64,000 nucleotides of DNA from Caenorhabditis remanei (Eukaryota; Nematoda; Chromadorea; Rhabditida; Rhabditidae): the NCBI RefSeq assembly GCF_010183535.1, contig NC_071329.1, positions 930,001 through 994,000 on the forward strand. Direction: 5' to 3'. A program made the position numbers and the translations under genes. The notes under the pieces are model-generated. The model had not been told where the DNA came from and did no database searches. It was given only the letters and a program-made list of their open reading frames with translations. This document shows positions 36,001-44,118 of the stretch, in pieces. Positions within the stretch are counted from its first letter, which is position 1, and the number at the start of each line of letters is the position of its first letter.

Positions 36001-36730
36001 CGTGTTTTTCAGTTGGAATTTCCTATTGAAATTGTTAAAAACCCAGGTTTACCGGGAAATCAAGAAAAAAACTCTGGAAATAGCTAAATCAATACTTTTT
36101 TCTGAAATTACCGTTATTTTGAGTTCGAAAATTGTTAAAAAAATATCCGGATTTTTCAGTGAAATTTTTTTTTTGAGTTTTTCGTCTGAAAATGCAATTT
36201 TTCAGTGAAAAACCCGGATTTTTAATATTTTTCGGACTCAAAGTATCGAAAAATTCGATAAAAGTTTTAATTTTCCATTTTTCAGAGTTTTTTTTCTAGA
36301 TTTCCAGGTGGAGTTTTACCCTGGTTTTTAGCAATTTCAATTGAAAATTTCAGCTGAAAAACACGATTTTTAAAGGAATTTCATCAAAAAACTCAATTTT
36401 TAGCTCAAAAACCGCGTTTTCAAGCATATTTCCACTGTTTTTCCACGATTTCTATGCCAAATCATTGCAAAATTTATTTTCTCTGTTCATACTTTCACCG
36501 CCGGGTAGACATCCTCCATCGTCGACGTATCGGCGTCGAAATTCAGAAGCGGCTCCACATACCAATCGGTTCGCTCGAATTTTGGTGTGTACTCTAGATT
36601 TTTATTTTATTCAAATTTCAGATATTTTCAGACTTTTCTAAACGCTATAAAACATACTTTGCGACGACTTTGACGACGACCTATCTAACCCATCCTCTTT
36701 CTCCGGGCCCACAGGCTCGCCGGGTGGCAT
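6095..36730 (-). CDS. UBR-1, N-recognin E3 ubiquitin ligase (UBR box + RING), 26 exons
   Basis: Exons 5' to 3': 36658-36730, 36493-36593, 35451-35676, 33804-33893, 33489-33733, 32376-32510, 32206-32311, 31715-31944, 30982-31246, 30815-30912, 30429-30637, 29634-29870, 28603-29160, 27786-28050, 27546-27734, 26225-26665, 23713-24567, 22854-23048, 22307-22550, 22015-22205, 19324-19701, 19070-19235, 18712-18803, 8461-8580, 7355-7477, 6095-6388. Phases are consistent throughout and give about 2041 residues, close to yeast and animal UBR1. The UBR box is at about residues 142-205 (CNTIWENEAVAYRCNTCAFTPC, then ACDCGNQ and CPEHG) and binds basic N-degrons. The RING runs from YECPICGE (about 1329) through CGHVAHIEC to GCPMCRH in the next exon. 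A basic coiled segment precedes it, as in UBR1. The C-terminal autoinhibitory domain shows ICLFCGELLC, then WGTVYLDAHKEEDRNL and RGKPLYL. Intron 23 is about 10.1 kb and intron 20 about 2.3 kb; both host other genes. An extra exon between 32511 and 33488 cannot be excluded. Confidence 0.93.
6425..7165. repeat. Nested direct and inverted repeats in the penultimate ubr-1 intron
   Basis: GGGGAAACGCG(C/A)TAAAGGCACGCC occurs at 6425 and again at 6675, each followed by ACATCTGGACATGCGGACATAC. Between them is a 130-bp palindrome (6550-6675) with ends CATACTTGTCAAGG. Another palindrome spans about 6842-7165, with arms GGGTGTGGCTAAAAAA / TTTTTTAGCCACGCCC. All are within intron 25 (6389-7354). No open frame is supported. 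Confidence 0.65.
7588..7975. mobile_element. hAT-like non-autonomous palindromic element, family M1, 8-bp TSD GAAAATAT
   Basis: The 388-bp imperfect palindrome begins CATACATGTCAAC and ends GTTGACAAGTATG. It is flanked on both sides by GAAAATAT (7580-7587 and 7976-7983). The arms carry GGGCCGACACGGGCC repeats, ATATACCAAAATGTAGATC and the GACCTACTACGG block. The 8-bp duplication fits hAT-type transposition. There is no coding sequence. It sits in ubr-1 intron 24. A longer relative lies at 33928-34809, and truncated ones near 21150 and 52390. Confidence 0.85.
8036..8418. mobile_element. PIF/Harbinger-like MITE, long near-perfect palindrome, 3-bp TSD TAA
   Basis: The arms, about 180 bp each, start TGCACCTATTCACGAAG and are almost identical. 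They meet around GGCGCATGCACATTAATTAAG. TAA flanks each end (8033-8035, 8419-8421), which fits PIF/Harbinger. It lies about 40 bp from ubr-1 exon 24, inside intron 24, and could form a very stable hairpin in the pre-mRNA. Confidence 0.8.
9247..9970 (+). repeat. Degenerate tandem repeat with ATCTGTGTGTCTTTTTGTCC phrases
   Basis: Phrases of the type (C/A)ATCTGTG(T/C)GTCT(G/T)TTTGTCC alternate with GACTCATTTCTTCACGATTTC roughly every 90-150 bp (at about 9250, 9330, 9432, 9493, 9625, 9725, 9785, 9900). It lies in the giant ubr-1 intron. Isolated copies of the related GTCCGGATGTCC phrase appear in many introns of the window. Confidence 0.7.
10050..10896. other. Giant-intron stretch with no recognised feature
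   Basis: Part of ubr-1 intron 23 to the left of the galectin-bearing element. It contains scattered CCGGATTTCCAGATGTC-like phrases. Short open frames exist, but none has splice support or recognisable similarity. Confidence 0.4.
11267..12514 (-). CDS. Membrane-anchored galectin-domain protein inside the TIR element, 5 exons
   Basis: Exons 5' to 3': 12035-12514, 11867-11988, 11745-11820, 11574-11696, 11267-11530. All have GT/AG borders, and the total is 354 residues in one frame. Residues 1-126 are a Ser/Pro/Glu/Asp-rich disordered region. Residues about 129-144 (VSISLLLIFFFFILQ) form one hydrophobic helix, so the model is a type II membrane protein or a secreted protein with an uncleaved anchor. 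Residues about 165-305 match a galectin beta-sandwich. Sugar-site positions are LHICAR (for HxNxR, Asn replaced by Cys), FVFNS (VxN kept) and YDQEER (for WGxEER, Trp replaced by Tyr). The strand VNDEWSKIYEFR and the segment VKGDIKVDVIEVYPP follow. A Glu/Gln-rich tail ends the protein. The ATG at 12514 is the first in frame; the one at residue 23 is an alternative. Carbohydrate binding may be altered. No stop or frameshift was seen. Confidence 0.78.
12552..12794 (+). pseudogene. Inverted partial copy of the galectin last exon
   Basis: From about 12555 this arm reads LYELRMAFNKVTHIRVKGD and continues through IEVYPPVP into a Glu/Lys-rich tail ending at a stop near 12791. It parallels the last exon of the minus-strand galectin gene but is not identical. 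A stop codon (12552-12554) sits where the upstream sheet strand should be, and no upstream exons exist on this strand. An open frame from ATG 12570 (73 codons) remains. It is best read as the other arm of the inverted repeat rather than as a gene. Confidence 0.7.
13161..14052. other. Upstream region of the nested + strand membrane gene
   Basis: Pyrimidine-rich DNA with repeated CTGTCTGTCT and CTCTCTCTCTGTC runs at 13720-13890, just upstream of the ATG at 14053. This is the likely promoter of the TMEM272-like gene. No TATA box was found. Nothing else was recognised. Confidence 0.4.
14053..18652 (+). CDS. TMEM272-like four-pass membrane protein nested in a ubr-1 intron, 7 exons
   Basis: Exons: 14053-14106, 15232-15344, 15388-15471, 16091-16395, 17286-17570, 18064-18182, 18560-18652. 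Phases agree and give 350 residues. The first ~185 residues are Ser/Gln/Pro-rich and probably cytosolic. Four hydrophobic helices follow: ISIAVLTCFSLLAFLLIIFG (about 187-206), IPIWLIVEGVLFIISATF, LEVLFALANIVWLILGCVWV, and FFACTAFLIFYCVIIFLVI. The phrases AVQPMIPIWLIVEG and IVWLILGCVWVYG, followed by HYCEPMIYW, have the pattern of the TMEM272-like family common in nematodes; its function is unknown. The gene lies entirely inside intron 23 of ubr-1 on the opposite strand and ends 60 bp from ubr-1 exon 23. Its own introns contain four kinds of tandem repeat. Confidence 0.8.
16721..17215 (+). repeat. Four ~130-bp tandem units with a CACAGTTTCATATTGAACAGTG dyad core
   Basis: Copies start near 16721, 16858, 16967 and 17135. 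Each contains GCACAGTTT(C/T)ATATT(G/A)AAC(A/T)GTGTCGA, a near-palindrome centred on ATAT, then CTGATTCTGGG and GCTCAAAA. The dyad is better conserved than its surroundings. They fill the intron before exon 5 of the nested membrane gene. Confidence 0.75.
17577..17900 (+). repeat. CTACAGTAATCCGTTAG tandem repeat in an intron
   Basis: Variants of ACTACAGTAATCCGTTAGA, GATTACTGTAACTAGG and GATACTGTAGC recur about four to five times (about 17577, 17670, 17728, 17833). TACAGTA/TACTGTA form inverted pairs. Located in the intron after exon 5 of the TMEM272-like gene. Confidence 0.65.
18190..18520 (+). repeat. GGCCTAGAAACC degenerate repeat in the last intron of the nested gene
   Basis: Phrases (G/C)GGCCTAGAAACCnAAnA and AAAAGTTAGGCCACCAA alternate with a spacing of about 60-90 bp. 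The same family occupies 23085-23660 in ubr-1 intron 17. No gene content. Confidence 0.6.
20414..20986 (+). CDS. Small intronless nematode protein nested in ubr-1, function unknown
   Basis: Single open frame of 190 codons, followed by AATAAA-like sites near 21036-21045. The mid-section runs from the residues LAKREPLVLHSESNQLQRIH, through a CSIGDNTIELDVF strand, to EVMKRILNYYIGRRGTRIQ and KLYLKSYKAVQLL. It somewhat resembles the DUF3557/F-box-associated style of Caenorhabditis-specific proteins, but I am not certain of the family. A related broken copy lies 500 bp downstream in the same orientation. Both lie inside ubr-1 intron 20 on the opposite strand. The conserved core between the copies argues that it was once a selected protein. 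Confidence 0.6.
   Translation: MSLLPTCATFFLPSSPRAPTVQITPSATKPLTALSAEPILKYLSLAKREPLVLHSESNQLQRIHTATPFNWRCCSIGDNTIELDVFTASWTFTPDNTVIRNAHGFRKEVPFKGPQDEVMKRILNYYIGRRGTRIQKLYLKSYKAVQLLREMGIIEKSDIVDKDGISLRDNVELVQLLPGDIASKIEWSMI
21505..21949 (+). pseudogene. Frameshifted paralogue of the 20414-20986 gene
   Basis: Reads from MALPTVTTNPKTRLL through CSISDNFIELDSF, then EDVMKRILKFF, in parallel with its upstream neighbour. The frame then stops at about 21819. Similarity resumes at once in another frame (GRKVVELLKDVGILEKTSK, with a tail ending at a stop near 21949). A small deletion after KFF, where the neighbour has the GRRGTRIQ segment, explains the break. Possibly an assembly error, but more likely a decayed tandem duplicate. 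Confidence 0.65.
23085..23660 (+). repeat. GTGGCCTAGAAAACC degenerate tandem repeat (ubr-1 intron 17)
   Basis: About eight to nine degenerate units combine (G/T)GGCCTAGAAAACC with AAAAGTTAGGCCACCAA or AACTCGGCCA. Same family as 18190-18520. It fills most of the intron between the two RING-encoding exons. Confidence 0.65.
24990..25470. repeat. Inverted duplication preserving an open frame in both arms
   Basis: Left arm (+): a frame reading VVVSLEDVNEFIETIGNS, then GDGRSRSSGG, then RSCYVARSYHTR. Right arm (-): a frame reading VVVPSEVVESFESIGDDD, then GDGRSRSSGG, then RSCHVARSY. The arms meet at an exact dyad, AAGATCTTGCTACGTGGCAAGATCTT (25193-25218, quoted here only as a DNA palindrome with arms AAGATCTTGC). 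DNA shared by both arms includes GTGACGGCAGGAGCAGGAG. Located in ubr-1 intron 16. It may be a fold-back element or an inverted copy of a small gene of unknown function. Confidence 0.55.
32898..33335. mobile_element. hAT-like non-autonomous element with TTCCGACTTCCGG arrays, TSD CTACCCGT
   Basis: Ends are CAGTATTGTTGGGAA (left) and TTCCCAACATCTCTG (right, reverse complement CAGAGATGTTGGGAA). CTACCCGT flanks both sides (32890-32897 and 33336-33343). Two internal arrays of (A)CTTCCGACTTCCGG units, interrupted by GATAAG(A/G)AATTT, enclose a central A/T-rich segment. It is inserted into an R1 copy and splits it between head and core, so it is younger than R1. The CAG ends and 8-bp duplication fit hAT. 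Confidence 0.85.
33928..34809. mobile_element. M1-family element, 8-bp TSD GTTCAGAG, itself carrying an insertion
   Basis: Begins CATACTTGTCAACCGGG and ends in the reverse complement. GTTCAGAG flanks both ends (33920-33927 and 34810-34817). Arms match the 388-bp M1 element at 7588. The right arm is interrupted by a separate insertion (34220-34754). Located in ubr-1 intron 3. Confidence 0.85.
34220..34754. mobile_element. Insertion nested in M1, ends CACAGnCTCCC, 5-bp TSD ACGCG
   Basis: Left end CACAGGCTCCCAAGCTTCC; right end, read inward, CACAGTCTCCCCCGCTTCC. ACGCG is present at both junctions (34215-34219 and 34755-34759). Removing it restores an uninterrupted M1 arm (GACGCGAGTTACGAGCC), which supports a recent insertion. 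No coding capacity. The superfamily is not assigned. Confidence 0.7.
34893..34998. repeat. 106-bp MITE with ends CTTACAACCGCGCTCTACCG
   Basis: Short element with terminal inverted repeats CTTACAACCGCGCTCTACCGAAA / CGGTGGAGCGTAGTTGTAAG and a conserved AATTGTGTGCGAAATTGAGAG centre. A second copy is at 51901-52007 in a transporter intron, and a rearranged one at about 35215-35345. No target duplication could be assigned with confidence. Confidence 0.7.
35722..35888. repeat. 167-bp near-perfect palindrome in ubr-1 intron 2
   Basis: Arms of about 78 bp start TGATGCCAGAACTACC and contain GCAGACGCGCTCTATTGAC plus a GGTACATT motif. They meet at a short TTTTTCTTC loop. The GCGCTCTATTGA phrase is shared with R1 and with neighbouring elements. 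Confidence 0.75.
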
Positions 36731-37120
36731 TTCTGTCTGGAAATACTAGAAAATTTTAATTGTTTTATCAATAAATTAAATTAAATCAACTATCAGCAAT
36801 TAATTGCCTAAAAATCCAAAAAGGATGAAATAAGTGGTGAAGGGCAGCAATGAAGAAGACGAAGACCACTCGGGAACGACGAGAGAGTATTGTGGGCTGA
36901 AGAGACGGCAGACAGAACAGAGAGAGAGACGTCTCTCTTCTCTCGGTCTGTTATTGACGGGAACACCACACCACCCACTCTACTAGGAGAAGGGGGAAAT
37001 AGGGGAAGAGAGAAGGAGGAGGAGGTGGAGGAGGGTTAGACAGAAAAAGCTGGAAGAGGAACATGTGATTGTTGATGAGTCTACCTATTAGCCGAGCATT
37101 TTTATCACAACTGCGCTCCA
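36731..37120. promoter_or_regulatory. GA-rich upstream region of ubr-1
   Basis: Immediately above the ubr-1 ATG lies a purine-rich tract (36845-37040: GAGAGAGTATTG, GAGAGAGACGTCTC, GGAGGAGGTGGAGGAGGG and others). Such GA/CT tracts are common at nematode promoters. Start-site position and direction are inferred, not seen. Confidence 0.4.
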
Positions 37121-37559
37121 ATGGAAACGAGAGAGTATCGACGAGAGACGCAGAGTTTTTTTCTCGCGCCAAGACAAAGTTTCACAGTTTTTAAATCTAT
37201 TTTCGATGTTTTTCATAATAATTTACAAAAAACTTCGGAAAATAGCGAAAATAGGTTGAAATCTGTGAAAATACTCAGGGTCTCGAAAAAAAATAAGTCA
37301 AAGCTGAATTTGGCTCCGCCCACAACTAGACCACGCCCACGTTCCTGAGAACACTACACTTTCTCAGACGGATGAAGATGATGGGACAAAAAATGGACAA
37401 TTTGAAGATTTTCGAGAAGAAAAAAAGAATTCCGACGTCTAAACTACTCTAAAAATGATATCTAAGCTCCACGCACAACTAGGCCACGCCCACTTTTTAG
37501 CTAATTTATCGACAAGACTAAATCTCTTCAGAAAATTGAGAATTTTCAACAATCAACAA

Positions 37560-38640
37560 AATTTGGTGCTTTTAGAGCGTATTTGGAGTAATTTCAACTG
37601 CCACAAAACGGTATTTTTCAGGCGAAAAAATGTTCAAAAAAAGTTTTCAAAAAAGATTTCTAAAATTAAAAATAGGATATTTTCAGGGGAATTCGAGTAT
37701 CTGGAGATCAACATTTTCAGCGAAACAACAAAGAAACTGTGTCTAAGCCACCGCTCGTTTCACGCCTAGTTTTTGGATTTTTCAAACGAATTTTGGGTAC
37801 TTTTCTGTTTTTCGATGATTTTTCACGGTTTTTTTTACATTATTATACCAAAAAATCATTAAAATACCTTCAATCTCACCAAATTCCAACGAAAATTCAA
37901 TTTTCGTGGCAAATAATAAAATGTGGAACTTGTCCGAGAGGAGTACACGCCCCGGTCGTGGCGAGACCCAAACCGGCGGGAGAAACAAAAATTTGAATTT
38001 TCTCTCAATTTCAGCATTTTTAAAGTTTTTTTGTTGATTTTTGTTGATTTCCAACCGTTTTTTCTGGATTTTTTTCAAAGAAAAAAGGTAGAAACCGTAA
38101 GTTTTTTGTCTGGAAATGTATTTTTTCCGGAAAAACCCGGATTTCTAACATTTTTCGGGCTTGAAATATCGAAAAATTGGATATTTTCACGGGAATTCGA
38201 GGTTCAGGAGATTAAAATTCTCAATGAAACAACAAAGAAACTCCCTGGAAGCTCTAAAATTCTCAACTTCCACAACCACCACTCATTTCATGCCTAGTTT
38301 TTGGATTTTTATTAAAATTTTCTGTTTTTTGTGCTATTTCGATGATTTTTCCCAAATTTTCACATTATAAGGACACAAAATGATCAAAAACCCATTAATC
38401 TCACCAAATATCTGGAAATTCCAACAAAAATTCAATTTTCGTGGCAAATAATAAAATGTGGAATTTGTCCGAGAGGAGTACACGCCCCGGTCGTGGCGAG
38501 ACCCAAACCGGCGGGAGAAACAAAAATTTGAATTTTGTCCCAATTTCAGCATTTTTAACGATTTTTTTGTTGATTTTCGTTGATTTCCAACCGTTTTTTC
38601 TGGAATTTTTCGGTAAAAAAGAAGAAAAAAAGGTTTCCAG
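37560..38640 (+). repeat. Tandem direct duplication, ~540-bp unit
   Basis: Matching landmarks are 540 bp apart: CTTGTCCGAGAGGAGTACAC at 37927 and 38466; CGTGGCGAGACCCAAACCGG; CCTAGTTTTTGGATTTTT; and AACAACAAAGAAACT. The two units together fill the region just upstream of the ATG at 38662. Isolated copies of CCGAGAGGA(G/C)TACACG also occur at 44606 and 50681. Confidence 0.8.
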
Positions 38641-38661
38641 ATTTCAAAAAAGATTCCAAAA

Positions 38662-41600
38662 ATGGCGGCCGAATGGAGAAACTTCGACAAATGGAAAGAT
38701 TTCCGTGAGAAACAGAAGAAAACGTCAATTGGTACTCAAGAGGAAGAGGAGGGTCGAAAGACGCCGACAAATGTAAGAAATGGGAAAACTCCGCCCATTT
38801 TCCGCAAAACGGGCGGTGCTTCTCGATTTCTGACCGATTTTCGAATGTTTAGAGACTTCGAATCGCGAAAAAATCGCTGCCAAATCTCGAAATTATCAAC
38901 TGGTTAAATCAAATTCCACCTCAGATCGAGCACCACGCATTGCCACGTGTCATCGATTTACCGCCAGAAGACATTCAAAAAGAGAAAAAAGTGTACAATG
39001 AGACGTATCGACAGGCGGAGAAGTCGATGGACACCACACTCGATTCGAGCTCTCACATCTCACCGTTGGAGGCGAAAGTACGGCGAAATTTCAGTGGAAA
39101 ATTGGATTTTTCAGCGTTTTTAGGTCGAAAATAGGGAAAATTGTCGAAAAATCGTTAAAAAATCAAATTTTTTCCTTAAAAATGGTATTTTTTTAGTCTG
39201 AAAATCTGATTTTTGCAATTTTTGACCCAAAAATCGGTTTTTTTATTCAAAAAATTCGTTTTTAACAGGAAATCCCATTTTCTCTTCGTAAACTTGAAAA
39301 ACGACAATTTTTCCGATGTGAAAAAGACTGAAAATCCGTTTTTTGAGACGAAAAACTGAAAAGCTGAGTTCAAAATCCATTTTTTCTTCGAAAACTCACT
39401 AAAAAGTGATTTTTTCGCGTTTTTTGACTGAAAAATGATGGAAAATAGCGAAAAGCGTATTAAAATCACATTTTTCGGCTTGAAAAGTATAATTTTTCAC
39501 TCTAAAAGCCTGAATCTTGTGATTTTAAACCGAAAATCGTAATTTCAGCCCGAATTTTCACCAAAAATCGGTTTTTTGATTCAAAAAATTCATTTTTTAG
39601 TCAGAAAATCCGATTTTCCCTTCGAAAACTCACTTTTTTGCATTTTTTGACTGAAAAATGATGGAAAATGGCGAATAGTCCTTTGAAATCGTGATAAAAT
39701 CAAATTTTTGGCTTGAATTAAAGAAAAATCCCATTTTCGTCCTAAACATCGATTTTTAAAGTGAAGTTTTTAATTTTTCAGTTTGGAACTTATAAAATTC
39801 AATTTTTTTTAAATAGGGAGAAATCTAACTTTTTAACTCAAAAAATCATTTTAAGAGCAAATTTTATCGATTTTCTCGCAGTTTTAAGGCAAAAATGCTG
39901 AAATCCGTTTTTTTGTTTAAAAAAACAGAAAATCTGAGTTGAAAATCGATTTTTTGCTCTGAAAAATCAGATTTCTCACCAATGAATTCGTTTTTTGACC
40001 TTAAATATCTCTAAATCCCATTTATGAGCAAAAAATCTATTCTTTGGCTTTGAAAATCTATTTTTGCTAAAAAAAAAATTAATTTTTGAGCGAAAATTCT
40101 CATTTTTCAGCCTAAAAAATTCATTTTTTTGCTCAGAAATCCTATTTTTACCTTCAAAATCATTTTAAAAGCGATTTTTCTCGATTTTTCACAATTTTTA
40201 TGTCAAAAAAGTGATTTTTCGCTGTGAAATTTACTGAAAATCCGTATTTTGAGAAAAAAGCTAAAAATCTGAGTTCAAAATCGATTCTTGCTCAAAAAAT
40301 CAATTCTTTGGATGAAAAAACTCAATTTTCAGCCTAAAAATTCATTTTTTTGCTCAAAAAGCTCATTTTTGCCCATGAGGTCAATTTAAACGCGATTTTT
40401 CACAATTTTTATATCAAAAATCCCCCCATTTTCAGCTCAACGAAGTGCTCTCCCCACTGGTTCTCCTCGGAAACAAATCCGAGTTAGAGACGAAAGAGAC
40501 GCAGAGAATTCAGGCGATTCGAGAGAGTTGGAAGACGAAAGGAATGACGGATCCATCAGAGTTTCCGAGACTTCGAGTCCCCGAGAATTATGATGAGGAT
40601 CCGAGAATTCAGAAGGCAGCGAAACTTGTCGAAAAGGAGATTAAAGTACGGAAAATATGATGGTTATAAGGAAAAATTGAAAAAAAAGGGCCTAAAATTC
40701 CAATTTTGCTGGAAATAACATTGGTAAAATCGGTTTTTTGCTGAAGAATTGGACTTTTTTAGACATTTTTTTCATTTTTAAGTTAAAATCGACAGAAATC
40801 GCCTAAAATCTGCTGAAATCAACAGAAATCGATGTTCAGAAGCTACATGATTTTCCTATTGTGGCAAATGCGCTCTAATGATAATCTAATGAAAGCTACT
40901 GTAAAAATACCGTAGTTTTCACCCAGATTATCAATAGAGCGCATTTAGTCACGCGTAGGCGGAAGCTATGCCCAATTTTCCAACTATTTTCAGTTAAAGA
41001 AATCACGTTTTTAGCTGAAAAATTGATTTTTTAAAGAAAAATTAATATTATGTTATTTCGATCAAATTTAGTCCAAAACTGACAATTTTTTAGTGAAAAA
41101 TCCCGTTTTCCAAAGAAAAAATTGCATTTTTGATCGAAAATTATCGATTTTTCCTTCAGGAATTCAAGGATTCAAAACTGAAAGATATGGGCGGAGAGTT
41201 CGGTACGGTAGTCGATGAGCAAGAGGAGTTAGAGATGAGAGACGCAGAGGAGATCATACAGGAGTACGGTAGTGAGGATAACAGATTCGAGGCATCGGAA
41301 CTCATCGAATACAAGGATTACGATTGGTGTATTTCGTTGAGAATCGATAGGGAGAAGACGGGCGATCCGGCGATTTTCAATGTTAGTGGGATATCAAAAA
41401 ATCACCGAAGAAAAACTATTTGTTCACGTTTGAGGCCTAAAATTCTAATAAAAATAGATACTCTGGCAAATGTGCTCTAATGATAATCTGTTGAACATTC
41501 GTTCACTCAGATTATCAGTAGAGCGCATTTAGCCACTCGTAGGCGGAAGCTATGCCCAAATTTTCATTTTTAGTCTACATTAGACCTTTTTTAACTGAAA

Positions 41601-44118
41601 TTTTGGGCATTTTTCTGAGCTTTTTCTTATTAGTAGTGAAAAATTGCCTGAAATCGGCTGAAAACTGCTAAAATCGGCTGAAACCGGCTGAAAACTGCTA
41701 AAATCGGCTGAAACCGGCTGAAATTGGCTGAAATCGGTGTTAAGAAGCTACATGACTTTCCTAATGTGGCAAATGCGCTCTAATGATAATCTAGTGAAAA
41801 CTACTGTAGAAATACCGTAGTTTTCATTGGATTATCAGTAGAGCGCATTTAGTCACGCGTAGGCGGAAGCTATGCCCAAATTTTCATTTTCAGTTTCAAT
41901 TTGACCGTTTTTTGACGGAAATTTTGAGCCTAAAATTTCATTTTCTCATTTCCAGCTGCTGATCTACAGCTACAAATGCGGCATCCAACGTCTTCCCCTC
42001 TCCCAACAACAAATCGACTCATTAGGCACCTCACTTCTCATGAAATACAAACGGAATCCGGATGATTCGATAGAAGTCCTTCCGATCTACTCGGCACTCC
42101 CATCGACTGGATTACTCAGTCTGAAATATCGAACGAATAAGGGAATCGAGTTGAGAACCTACGGAATTGTGAATTTCATCGATTTTCTGAAGGATCCGGA
42201 TCATTCATCGCATCGGACGATGATTTGGACGGATGCACTCGGACCGATCTATTTGACGTCGGCGGATCGATCGAATATCCGACGGAAACTTCAGATGACC
42301 GAATCGAAGATATTCGCACCGCTGAGAATGATTCAGATGACTGTCAAAGGGGATTTCAATTCGGCGTTAGTAAATGTCTCTCATAATGGAGAGCTGACGT
42401 CGTGGGGATTCTGAATCGGTTTTCAAATTTCGTCTAGCATCGAAACGGGCGGAGTTACGACGACTTCCTCTGTCGCATGACTCAAGTTTTTGAACATTGT
42501 TTACTAGATACTCTGGCAAATGCGCTCTAATGATAATCTGGTGAAAGGTTTTCACTCTGGTTATCAGTAGATCGCATTTCGCCACGCGTAGGCGGAAGCT
42601 ATGCCCAAATTTTCATTTTCAGCATAACCATAACGTTTTGAAACTGAAAATTAGTAATTTTTAGTATTTTTTTTAGTTTTTAGTGAAAAATTGGCTGTAA
42701 TCGGCTGAATACGGCTAAAATTAACTGAAATTGACAGAAATCGGGTAAAACCGGCTAATCGGTATTAAGAAGCTACATAACTTTTCTATTGTGGCAAATG
42801 CGATCTAATGATAATCTAGTGAAAACTACTGTAGAAATACCGTAGCTTTCATTGGATTATCAGTAGAGCGCATTTAGTCACGCGTAGGCGGAAGCCATGC
42901 CCAAATTTTCATTTTCAGACTAAAAGTTCGATACAGATTCAGAATCCTGACGACATCAGTTTTCTTAATGTGAATTCCCATCTCCTAAACGATGAAATTT
43001 CCAGAATAATCGCATCAGGAACAATGGTGAAATGGTCGATAGCATCGTTTACGCCGCTCGTCGAGGAATCTCAAAAAGATCCGAATATCGGAAGGAATTT
43101 GTGGCCGGCACGCATTATTCGATTCGATGATTTGTTGTTTGACAGAGAGGTGCTTAGACGGCTCGGTTTCAGCGAGAAATACTGAAAATTTTCGGATTTT
43201 TCGGTTAAATATGATATATTTTGCATTTTTCTAGCTGTTAGAATCCGAAATTTGAGAAAAAAAATAGATGACTTCGATAATTAAAGTTATTTTTTCAAAT
43301 TTTGGATTCAGACAGCTAGAATTGCAAAATATATCATTTTTTGAGCGGAAAATCTGAAAAATTTCCGGTTTTAACAGCGAAATCCGAAATTTTTGAAAAG
43401 TATCTGAAAACGGCTAAAAACGGCTAAAAACGGCTAAAAACGGCTGAAATTGGCTGAAATCGACAGAAATCGATGTTCAGAAGCTACATGACTTTCCTTT
43501 TGTGGCAAATGCGCTCTAATGATAATCTAATTAAAGCTACTGTAAAAATACCGTAGTTTTCATTGGATTATCAGTAGAGCGCATTTAGTCACGCGTAGGC
43601 GGAAGCTATGCCCAAATTTTTGAGCACATTTTGCGAAATTTTTCAAAATCCCCCATTTCCAGATTCTCCCACGCGAACGTCACCACCGTGAGAATTCCGA
43701 CTTCTTCGTGAACAATCCGAACGGCGGAACCCTTCTCCGCTCCCACTCCGAACCCGACATCCAAGTATTTTGTGGTCCAAATCTCACAGGAATTCTGAAT
43801 TCCGCCGGTCCGACGTACGCGACGAAAGGCATCCATTCGGCGTTCGTCGTCCCATTCTTCATCGACGGAAAATTCGTTTTCTATGAGGCGCTGATCGCCG
43901 GACCGCCCCGAGTCGTCATGCTTATCACCGAGGGACGATACCTGAATTACTGTCCGAAGACGTGGCCGCCGACGATTCAAGCGCAACAGAATGCGTATCG
44001 AAAAACGACGGTGGAGAAGCCGTGGGTACGGGCGGTGCCACGTGAAATGTCTTTCCCGGAGGATCGACAGAAATCGATGAAGGGATTCGAGGAATTTCAT
44101 TTTGATTTCAAAATTTAA
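38662..44118 (+). CDS. Unrecognised multi-exon protein, ~598 residues, 7 exons
   Basis: Exons: 38662-38772, 38925-39077, 40436-40645, 41160-41381, 41956-42369, 42919-43149, 43663-44118. Each is phase 0, so every intron falls between codons. The N-terminus (MAAEWRNFDKWKDFREKQKK) is charged. Exons 3-4 are acidic/helical. Exon 5 contains LLIYSYKCGIQRLPLSQQQ and later GIELRTYGIVNFIDFLKDPD, faintly like a LOTUS/OST-HTH fold, though I would not assign it. The last exon has VFCGPNLTGILNSAGPTYA, then AFVVPFFIDGKFVFYEALI and a Pro/Arg-rich end. The 3' end of exon 6 is uncertain: GAG|GTGCTT is a weak donor, and the frame otherwise runs to a stop at 43185, so two isoforms or two genes remain possible. 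The acceptor of exon 6 comes from an R1 copy. Confidence 0.7.
39078..40435. repeat. Low-complexity intron of GAAAAATC/GATTTTT phrases
   Basis: Intron 2 of the 38662-44118 gene. It consists almost wholly of degenerate phrases such as CTGAAAAATC, TTTTTTGCTCAAAAA and ACTCATTTTTGAG with no fixed period. No coding frame or element end was found. Confidence 0.6.
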
